Below, in pieces: positions 30,644 through 36,815 of a stretch of DNA of 36,815 bases. The DNA is from Burkholderiales bacterium (lineage in GTDB: Bacteria; Pseudomonadota; Gammaproteobacteria; Burkholderiales; SG8-41), in the NCBI GenBank assembly GCA_019751125.1, contig JAIENU010000197.1, positions 1 through 36,815 of the forward strand, written 5' to 3'. Below the pieces are notes generated by a model. That model searched no databases, had not been told where the DNA came from, and saw only the letters and a list, made by a program, of their open reading frames with translations. The first letter of the stretch is position 1. Every line of letters begins with the position of its first letter. Made by a program: the position numbers and the translations under genes.

Positions 30644-32701
30644 TCACCGGGTGTAGGCCAGCGTCAGCAGCATCAGGATGCCGATGATCATCGCGAAGGC
30701 GTAGTGGTAGATGTAGCCCGACTGCACATGGCGGATCACCGCGGCAAACCAGCCGACCAGCCGCGCCGAACCGTTGACCATCACGTTGTCGATCACCGCG
30801 ATGTCGCCGCCCTTCCACAGGCCGGTGCCCAGCGCGCGCGAACCGCCGGCAAAGAACCAGTCGTTGAAGCGGTCTAGGCCGTATTTCTCCATCAGGACGG
30901 TCACCACCACGCCCCACTGGCGGCGCAGCTGCGCCGGCAGCGCGGGACGCGCGATGTAGAGGAACCAGGCGGTCGCGGCACCGGCCACCGCCAGCCAGAA
31001 CGGCAGCGTGCCCAGCGCATGGCTCATCATGCCGATGACGCCATGGAAGTTCTGCGCCATCACCGCCATCGCGGTATGCGCCGGATTCACGGTGATCGCG
31101 CTGCCGAAGTAGTTGCCGTAAACGAAAGTGCCGATCAGCCAGCCCGCCGACACCGAGGGAATCGCCAGCATCACCAGCGGCAGGGTCACCACCCAGGGCG
31201 ACTCGTGCGGCTTGCCGTGGCCATGGTCACCGTGGTGGTCGTCATGGCCGTGGTCATCATGTGCATGGTCATCGTGCAGCGCCGCGACTTTCGCTTCGGC
31301 ATCCGCCGCCTTCACGTCCGGATGATCGGGATCGGCAAAACGCTCCTTGCCGTGGAAGGCATAGAACACCAGACGGAAGGAGTAGAAGCCACCGACAAAC
31401 ACACCGGCCACCGCCAGCGCGTAGGCAAAACCCGCACCCGGCACCGTGGCGTGATGCAGCGCCTCGACGATGGTCTCCTTGGAGAAGAATCCGGCAAAGG
31501 GCGGCAGTCCGGCGTTGGCGATGGCGCCGATCAGCACCGTCAGGTAGGTGATCGGCATGTATTTCGCCAGGCCGCCCATCTTGCGCATGTCCTGCTGGTG
31601 GTGCATCGCGATGATCACCGAACCGGCGCCGAGGAACAACACCGCCTTGAAGAAGGCGTGGGTAAACAGGTGGAAGATCGCCGCGGAATAGGCCGAGGCA
31701 CCCAGCGCCATGGTCATGTAGCCGAGCTGGGACAGCGTCGAGTAAGCGACCACGCGCTTGATGTCGTACTGCACGGTGGCGATCAGCGCCATGAAGAAGG
31801 CAGTGATCGCGCCGATCACCAGCACGAACGACAGTGCGGTTTCCGACAGCTCGAACAGCGGCGACATCCGCGCCACCATGAAAATGCCCGCGGTCACCAT
31901 CGTCGCGGCATGGATCAGCGCCGAGATCGGGGTCGGGCCTTCCATCGAGTCCGGCAGCCAGACGTGCAGCGGGAACTGCGCCGATTTGCCCATCGCACCG
32001 ATGAACAGCAGGATGCAGATCACCGTCATCAGCGACCAGGCATGGCCCGGGAACAGCTCGATGGTGTTGGCAGAGAGGCGCTCGGCGCCGGCGAACACCG
32101 CGGCATAGTCCAGCGTGCCGAAATACATCAGCACCAGCGCGATGCCGAGCAGGAAGCCGAAGTCACCGACACGGTTGACGAGGAAGGCCTTCAGGTTGGC
32201 GTAGATCGCCGTCGGCCGGTTGTACCAGAAGCCGATCAGCAGGTACGACACCAGGCCCACCGCCTCCCAGCCGAAGAACAGCTGCAGGAAGTTGTTGCTC
32301 ATCACCAGCATCAGCATCGAGAAGGTGAACAGCGAGATGTACGAGAAGAAACGCTGGTAGCCGGGGTCATCGGCCATGTAGCCGATGGTGTAGACATGCA
32401 CCATCAGCGAGACGAAGGACACCACAATCATCATCGTCGCCGACAGCGGATCGATCAGGAAGCCGATCTCGAAGCGGATGCTGCCGGAGGCGAGCCAGGT
32501 ATAGACTGGACCGTTGAACAGGTTGCCGGCCATGACGTCCATGTAGACGAATATCGAGGCCGCAAGGCAGACCAGCATGCCGAGGATGGTGATGACATGC
32601 GCCGCGCGGCGGCCGATCAGCCAGCCGAACAGGCCGGAAACAATCGCCCCGGCGAGCGGCGCCAGCGGCACCAGCAGATAGAGTTTTTGCATCGAAGTCA
32701 T
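30644..32701 (-). CDS. nuoL: NADH-quinone oxidoreductase subunit L
   Basis: 685 aa from ATG at 32701 with GAGG upstream. The largest antiporter-like subunit, with the long lateral helix at the C-terminus. Markers: FFGWEAVGLVSYLLIGFWYN with conserved Glu, GKSAQFPLHVWLPDSMEGPT with channel Lys, and VVAYSTLSQLGYMTMALGAS. A His/Asp-rich loop of about 25 residues (HDDHAHDDHGHDDHHGDHGH, around 31205-31285) separates the late helices; similar loops occur in some betaproteobacterial NuoL. It lies seven bases after nuoK. Confidence 0.97.
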   Translation of the reverse strand: MTSMQKLYLLVPLAPLAGAIVSGLFGWLIGRRAAHVITILGMLVCLAASIFVYMDVMAGNLFNGPVYTWLASGSIRFEIGFLIDPLSATMMIVVSFVSLMVHVYTIGYMADDPGYQRFFSYISLFTFSMLMLVMSNNFLQLFFGWEAVGLVSYLLIGFWYNRPTAIYANLKAFLVNRVGDFGFLLGIALVLMYFGTLDYAAVFAGAERLSANTIELFPGHAWSLMTVICILLFIGAMGKSAQFPLHVWLPDSMEGPTPISALIHAATMVTAGIFMVARMSPLFELSETALSFVLVIGAITAFFMALIATVQYDIKRVVAYSTLSQLGYMTMALGASAYSAAIFHLFTHAFFKAVLFLGAGSVIIAMHHQQDMRKMGGLAKYMPITYLTVLIGAIANAGLPPFAGFFSKETIVEALHHATVPGAGFAYALAVAGVFVGGFYSFRLVFYAFHGKERFADPDHPDVKAADAEAKVAALHDDHAHDDHGHDDHHGDHGHGKPHESPWVVTLPLVMLAIPSVSAGWLIGTFVYGNYFGSAITVNPAHTAMAVMAQNFHGVIGMMSHALGTLPFWLAVAGAATAWFLYIARPALPAQLRRQWGVVVTVLMEKYGLDRFNDWFFAGGSRALGTGLWKGGDIAVIDNVMVNGSARLVGWFAAVIRHVQSGYIYHYAFAMIIGILMLLTLAYTR

Positions 32702-32708
32702 GGTCGCC

Positions 32709-33014
32709 TCAGCCCTTCATCCGGTCGAGGTCTTCGACGTTGATGGTGCGCAGGTTGCGGAACAGCACCACCAGGATCGCCAGGCCGATCGCCGACTCGG
32801 CAGCCGCCACGGTCAGGATGAAGAACACGAAAATCTGTCCGGCGGTGTCGCCGAGGAAATGCGAGAAGGCGATGAAGTTCATGTTGACGGCGAGCAGCAT
32901 CAGCTCGATCGCCATCAGCAGCACGATGATGTTCTTGCGGTTCAGGAAAATGCCGATCACCGAGATCGCAAAAAGCACCGCGCCGAGGATCAGGTAATGG
33001 GAAAGGGAAATCAT
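32709..33014 (-). CDS. nuoK: NADH-quinone oxidoreductase subunit K
   Basis: 101 aa, three transmembrane helices. It has the conserved Glu residues needed for proton transfer in [17 protein letters not shown] and the [19 protein letters not shown] helix. The ATG at 33014 overlaps the nuoJ stop (ATGA, 33011-33014) and is preceded by GGAGGGG, so it is translationally coupled. Length is the usual 100-101 aa. Confidence 0.97.
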   Translation of the reverse strand: MISLSHYLILGAVLFAISVIGIFLNRKNIIVLLMAIELMLLAVNMNFIAFSHFLGDTAGQIFVFFILTVAAAESAIGLAILVVLFRNLRTINVEDLDRMKG

Positions 33015-33649
33015 TTGCCCCCCTCCTCTTTGGCTTCCACTTTGTCTTCCTTCACGGCCGGCATCGACACCATGCGCACGCGGTCGGCGCGTTTCACCTG
33101 CACCTGCTGCGCGACATCCATCTGGCGGCCCGAGGACTTGCGCCGGCGCAGCGTCAGCGCGATGGCTGCAACGATCGCCACCAGCAGGATCACCGCGGCG
33201 AGCTCAAAGGGATAGACATAGTCGGTATAGATCAGGCGGCCGAGTTCCTTGGTGTTGCTGTAGCCCTCGGGCGCCGGCGCCGGACGCGGCGCTTCGCCGA
33301 GGCCGAACCACGGGCCGCCGAGCACCAGCGCCATTTCCACCACCAGCAGTGCTGCGACCAGCCCGCCCACCGGCAGATAGCTCCAGAAGCCCTGGCGCAG
33401 GCGCTCGATGTTGATGTCGAGCATCATCACCACGAACAGGAACAGCACCATCACCGCGCCGACATAGACCAGGATCAGCGCGATGCCGAGGAACTCCGCC
33501 TCGAGCTGGATCCACAGCCCGGCCGAAGTGCAGAAGGCCAGCACCAGGAACAGCGCGGCATGCACCGGGTTCCTCGCGGTGATCACGCGCAGCGCCGCGA
33601 ACACCAGCACCGCGGAGAAAAACCAGAAGATGATTTCTTGGAAGGTCAT
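33011..33649 (-). CDS. nuoJ: NADH-quinone oxidoreductase subunit J
   Basis: 212 aa from ATG at 33649 ([20 protein letters not shown]). Five transmembrane helices. The helix-three region [20 protein letters not shown], with the flexible pi-bulge Gly/Tyr segment important for coupling, is clear. The C-terminal tail is long and charged ([20 protein letters not shown], then a Lys/Glu-rich end), as in betaproteobacteria. A longer frame to 33736 lacks support. Its stop overlaps the nuoK start by four bases. Confidence 0.95.
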   Translation of the reverse strand: MTFQEIIFWFFSAVLVFAALRVITARNPVHAALFLVLAFCTSAGLWIQLEAEFLGIALILVYVGAVMVLFLFVVMMLDINIERLRQGFWSYLPVGGLVAALLVVEMALVLGGPWFGLGEAPRPAPAPEGYSNTKELGRLIYTDYVYPFELAAVILLVAIVAAIALTLRRRKSSGRQMDVAQQVQVKRADRVRMVSMPAVKEDKVEAKEEGGK

Positions 33650-33677
33650 GTCGTTGTTCTGTTGGGCGGCGGCAGGG

Positions 33678-34172
33678 TCAGCGGTATTTCGCGTCCGACG
33701 CGCGGTCGCTCGCAATCTGCTCTTCGTAGGCATCACCGATCGCCAGCAGCATCGGCTTGGTGTAAATCAGGTCGCCGCGCTTCTCGCCGTGGTACTCGAA
33801 AAGGCGGGTCTCGACGATCGAATCCACCGGGCAGGACTCCTCGCAGAAACCGCAGAAGATGCACTTGGTGAGGTCGATGTCGTAGCGCGTGGTGCGGCGC
33901 GTGCCGTCCTCGCGCTGTTCGGACTCGATGGTGATCGCCATCGCCGGGCACACCGCCTCGCACAGCTTGCAGGCGATGCAGCGCTCTTCACCGTTGGGAT
34001 ACCGGCGCAGCGCATGCAGGCCGCGGAAGCGCGGGCTCTGCGGGGTTTTTTCCTCGGGAAACTGCACCGTGATCTTGCGCGCGAAGAGGTAGCGCCCGGT
34101 CAGCGCCATGCCCTTGAGCAGTTCGACGAGGAGGAAGGTATTGAAAAAACGGCCAATGCTCTGGATCATCAT
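33678..34172 (-). CDS. nuoI: NADH-quinone oxidoreductase subunit I
   Basis: 164 aa from ATG at 34172, overlapping the nuoH TGA (ATGA); a second ATG follows directly. It is a peripheral subunit holding iron-sulfur clusters N6a and N6b: both 4Fe-4S motifs, [16 protein letters not shown] and [16 protein letters not shown], are intact. The N-terminal amphipathic [20 protein letters not shown] contacts the membrane arm. Normal length (about 162-164 aa). 28 bases separate it from nuoJ. Confidence 0.97.
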   Translation of the reverse strand: MMIQSIGRFFNTFLLVELLKGMALTGRYLFARKITVQFPEEKTPQSPRFRGLHALRRYPNGEERCIACKLCEAVCPAMAITIESEQREDGTRRTTRYDIDLTKCIFCGFCEESCPVDSIVETRLFEYHGEKRGDLIYTKPMLLAIGDAYEEQIASDRASDAKYR

Positions 34173-35221
34173 TTCCACCATATCCAAAGCGGCGTCTGCA
34201 TCCAGGCGCCGAGCACCACGATCCACACCAGGGTCACCGGAATGAAAATCTTCCAGCCCAGGCGCATGATCTGGTCATAACGGTACCGCGGGAAGGTCGC
34301 GCGGAACCACAGGAAACAGAACAGGATGAAGCCGGCCTTCAGCACCAGCCAGTGCAGTCCCGCAGCGCCGAGCGCCGGCACAGACGCCGGGAACGGTGAC
34401 AGCCAGCCGCCGAGGAACAGCAGCGCGGTCAGCATCGCGATCAGGATCATGTTCATGTATTCGGCCATGAAGAACACCGAAAACGCCATGCCCGAATATT
34501 CGACGTGGAAGCCGGCGACGATCTCCGACTCGCCCTCGGCGACGTCGAAGGGTGCGCGGTTGGTCTCGGCCACGCCGGAGATCAGGTAAACCACGAACAG
34601 CGGAAACAGCGGCACCCAGAACCAGCTGAGCAGTCCGGCGCCGCCCTGCTGCGCCTGGACAATCTGCACCAGGTTCAGGCTCTGCGCCGCCATCAGCACG
34701 CCGACCAGCGCGAAACCCATCGCGATTTCGTAGGACACGATCTGTGCCGCCGAGCGCAGGCTGCCGAGGAAGGCGTATTTCGAGTTCGACGCCCAGCCGG
34801 CGATCAGCACGCCGTAGACGCCGAGCGAAGTCATCGCCAGCAGATAGAGCAGCCCGGCATCGATGTTGGAGAACACCGCTTCCGGCGAGAACGGCACCAC
34901 CGCCCAGGCCGCGATCGCCATCATGAACGCCAGCGAAGGCGCGGTGATGAACAGCAGCTTATTGGCGCCGGTGGGCACCACGATTTCCTTGGTCAGCAGC
35001 TTGACCGCATCCGCCCAGGGCTGGATCAGGCCCAGCGGGCCGACGCGGTTGGGTCCGATGCGCAGCTGGATGAAACCGATGATCTTGCGCTCGGCATAAG
35101 TGACATAGGCAAAGACCACCATCAGCACCACGATCAGCGCGAGGATTTTCACCAGCAGCCAGACCGTCGGCCACAGCGGGCCGAGCAGTTGCTGCGGATA
35201 AACGAGCAGCGTGTCGATCAT
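34169..35221 (-). CDS. nuoH: NADH-quinone oxidoreductase subunit H
   Basis: 350 aa from ATG at 35221, whose A is shared with the nuoG TGA. It forms much of the quinone-access chamber. Markers: [36 protein letters not shown], and the acidic [20 protein letters not shown] loop that lines the quinone and proton path. Eight transmembrane helices. A longer frame to 35326 overlaps nuoG and is not supported. Confidence 0.97.
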   Translation of the reverse strand: MIDTLLVYPQQLLGPLWPTVWLLVKILALIVVLMVVFAYVTYAERKIIGFIQLRIGPNRVGPLGLIQPWADAVKLLTKEIVVPTGANKLLFITAPSLAFMMAIAAWAVVPFSPEAVFSNIDAGLLYLLAMTSLGVYGVLIAGWASNSKYAFLGSLRSAAQIVSYEIAMGFALVGVLMAAQSLNLVQIVQAQQGGAGLLSWFWVPLFPLFVVYLISGVAETNRAPFDVAEGESEIVAGFHVEYSGMAFSVFFMAEYMNMILIAMLTALLFLGGWLSPFPASVPALGAAGLHWLVLKAGFILFCFLWFRATFPRYRYDQIMRLGWKIFIPVTLVWIVVLGAWMQTPLWIWWK

Positions 35222-36815
35222 CAGGCGCTCGCTTTCATCGCCTGCGCCGCACGCTCCAGCACCAGCGGTGCATCGGCGGCACCCAGCGCGGCGGTTTCCG
35301 CACGCGCCGCGGCAAGGCGGACACAATCCGCAGGCAGACCGTTGTCGATGGCGTAAGCCACCAGCACTTCGCCACCATCCTGAACCACACGCAGCATGTC
35401 GCCGTCGCGCAGGCCCAGCTTGTCGGCCAGCGCGCGGTTCATCGACGCCAGCGGCGGCAACGCATCACGGGTTTTCTGCAGGCTCGGTGCACGCCGCGCC
35501 AGCGCATCGGCGGCGTAGATCGGCACCTCGGCGATACGGGCCACACCCGCAGCAGCAACCGGCAGCGCGCTGACGGTTATCTGTAAGCCATTGTTTTTAT
35601 TGAATATTTCATTCTTGCCGTGGAGGGCTTCGCGCTGCGCATCGTCGGCGCCATCGTGCTCAAAGCCTTCGAGGCCGAGCAGGTTGCCGAGTACACGCAA
35701 CACTTTCCACGCCGGACGCGTCTCGCCCAGCGGCTTGACCACGCCATTGAAGCTTTGCACGCGCCCTTCAGTGCTGACAAAAGTGCCCGCCGTTTCAGTA
35801 AACGGCGCGATCGGCAGCAGCACATGGGCGTATTCGGCGGCGCCGTGCTGGAAGGGACTCAGCGCAACCACCAGCTCCGCCTGTTTCATCGCGGCGACGG
35901 CGGCGCGCGGATTCGCGCAGTCGAGTTCGGCTTCGGCACCGAGCAGCAGATAGGCCTTCAGCGGCGACTCGATCATCTGCTTGGCATTTTTGCCGCTTAT
36001 TTGACCACCAGCTTTTCCGGTGGGCACGCAGCCGGCGACATAACCGCCCACGCTGTTGGCCGCAGCGCCGAGGAAACCGAAACGGCAGCCAAGAACCTGC
36101 GCCAGCGCCTGCGCCAGCGCCTGCAGCGTCGCGGCCTGGGCATGCTGTTCGGCGAAGTTGCCAAGGAACACGCCGGTCTTTTCAGCGGCATTCTCGGCGG
36201 ACACCAGGCTTTCGGCGATGCGTTTCGCAGCATCACCGACCGTGACAGCTTCGACTGCGGCACGCACGGCTTCCGGTACCGCCACGTTCTTCAATGCGGC
36301 CGCGGCCTTCACCACCTGGGCAAGGGTTTGCGGCAGCAGCGCGGGCTGCACGATCGCCTTGTTGGCGACGCGCATCAGCAGGTCATCGTCGGCCGCATGG
36401 ATGATGCTCAGTTCGGTTTTCTTCTTGGTCGACTGGCGCAACCGGTGGGCGAGCAGCGGATGGTCCTTGCGCAGCGTCGAGCCGACCACCAGCACGCGCT
36501 CGAGCTGGGCGAAGTCGGTGATGCTCATGCCCAGCCAGGGCAGGCCGGCACGCTTGCCGTCGGCCGAGAAATCGGTCTGGCGCAGGCGGAAATCGACGTT
36601 GCCGGAACCAAAGCCGCGCAGCAGCTTCTGCAGCAAGTGCAGTTCTTCCAGCGTCTGATGCGGCGTGGCCAGCGCGCCAATCGCTTCGGCGCCGTGGGCG
36701 GACTTGATGCGTTTCAGTTCAGCGGCAATGAATTCCATCGCCACCGGCCATTCGACATCCTGCCAGCGGCCATCGCGCTTCAGCATCGGCTTCGCCAGGC
36801 GTTTTTCGGAATTCA
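35221..36815 (-). CDS. nuoG: NADH-quinone oxidoreductase subunit G (5' part beyond the window)
   Basis: The frame stays open to the right edge (first visible residues [11 protein letters not shown]), so only the C-terminal 530 or so residues of this roughly 770-aa subunit are present. It is the molybdopterin-oxidoreductase-like part: [40 protein letters not shown] and [20 protein letters not shown]. The N-terminal iron-sulfur region lies outside. A copy of the dispersed repeat (35575-35603) is read in frame as NKNNGLQIT between the residues GKNEIF and VSALPV, in a surface-like linker before the C-terminal domain. Stop overlaps nuoH start. Confidence 0.95.
   Translation of the reverse strand, partial: NSEKRLAKPMLKRDGRWQDVEWPVAMEFIAAELKRIKSAHGAEAIGALATPHQTLEELHLLQKLLRGFGSGNVDFRLRQTDFSADGKRAGLPWLGMSITDFAQLERVLVVGSTLRKDHPLLAHRLRQSTKKKTELSIIHAADDDLLMRVANKAIVQPALLPQTLAQVVKAAAALKNVAVPEAVRAAVEAVTVGDAAKRIAESLVSAENAAEKTGVFLGNFAEQHAQAATLQALAQALAQVLGCRFGFLGAAANSVGGYVAGCVPTGKAGGQISGKNAKQMIESPLKAYLLLGAEAELDCANPRAAVAAMKQAELVVALSPFQHGAAEYAHVLLPIAPFTETAGTFVSTEGRVQSFNGVVKPLGETRPAWKVLRVLGNLLGLEGFEHDGADDAQREALHGKNEIFNKNNGLQITVSALPVAAAGVARIAEVPIYAADALARRAPSLQKTRDALPPLASMNRALADKLGLRDGDMLRVVQDGGEVLVAYAIDNGLPADCVRLAAARAETAALGAADAPLVLERAAQAMKASA
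35575..35603. repeat. Dispersed short repeat, copy C, in frame inside nuoG
   Basis: On the minus strand the core CAATAAAAACAATGGCTTAC is identical to the copy at 11893-11921, and the 29-base span matches at 27 positions. It uses AT-rich codons (AAT AAA AAC AAT) unlike the rest of nuoG and does not interrupt the frame. It probably adds a short segment in a tolerant linker. Confidence 0.7.

Noticed and set aside
31200..31290. His/Asp-rich segment of nuoL as an insertion of a mobile repeat
   Set aside because: His-rich loops at this place occur in other betaproteobacterial NuoL proteins, so it is probably normal variation.
31019..32743. 574-codon plus-strand frame opposite nuoL
   Set aside because: Antisense to nuoL; very Arg/His/Gln/Asp-rich translation typical of shadow frames.
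1..36815. CRISPR array, tRNA, rRNA, insertion sequence or prophage genes
   Set aside because: No evenly spaced direct repeats, no cloverleaf or rRNA-like sequence, and no transposase, integrase or phage structural gene was recognised. The only tandem array is the 36-base one at 14867.

Overview
The window looks like a chromosomal segment of a high-GC betaproteobacterium, probably Burkholderiales or a near relative. The grounds are two orphan Bug/TctC-type periplasmic binding proteins, a NuoN-DUF2818-NUDIX tail on the complex I operon, a cytochrome c'/cytochrome b pair, and GC-biased codons almost throughout. The exception is a visibly AT-richer patch around 10.0-11.1 kb. I see no rRNA, tRNA, CRISPR array or transposase gene.

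Layout. (1) 1-4.5 kb: a minus-strand set (start of an unknown gene, an M24 creatinase-like protein with an altered metal site, a Bug binding protein, a signal-less NMT1-like binding protein) faces a divergent GntR/FCD regulator, with palindromic candidate operators between. (2) 4.9-10.0 kb: an exported zincin-like protein, a 600-aa P-loop kinase-like protein, a His-rich exported peptide, a DUF993 protein, a small exported protein and an AHSA1/SRPBCC protein. (3) 10.0-11.9 kb: an accessory patch with an AT-rich orphan gene and a HigB/HigA-type toxin-antitoxin pair with a palindromic operator. (4) 11.9-17.5 kb: a minus-strand operon of a two-subunit molybdenum hydroxylase, a Bug binding protein, a type II dehydroquinase-like protein lacking key catalytic residues, and an Old Yellow Enzyme-family oxidoreductase; probably catabolism of an unidentified (hetero)aromatic compound. 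(5) 17.6-21.1 kb: housekeeping genes (YdcH/DUF465, DsbB, two small envelope proteins, ArfB, cytochrome c', cytochrome b). (6) 21.2-26.7 kb: an Aas-like acyltransferase/acyl-activating enzyme divergent from a DSF synthase (RpfF), followed by a protein with MerR-like HTH, PAS, GGDEF and EAL domains. (7) 26.8-36.8 kb: NUDIX hydrolase, DUF2818 protein, then nuoN, M, L, K, J, I, H and a 5'-truncated nuoG, all on the minus strand.

The most interesting part is region 6. RpfF-type enzymes make cis-2-unsaturated fatty-acid signals. In Burkholderia the neighbouring receptor RpfR is a PAS-GGDEF-EAL enzyme. Here the partner carries an N-terminal DNA-binding domain, and both its cyclic-di-GMP domains have lost catalytic residues (GEDQF for GGDEF, EIF for EAL, and Lys for Glu in AEGVE). 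That suggests a receptor acting directly on transcription.

A second theme is a short dispersed repeat with core CAATAAAAACAATGGCTTA. It occurs in gene gaps or directly at stop codons at least five times, and once in frame inside nuoG.
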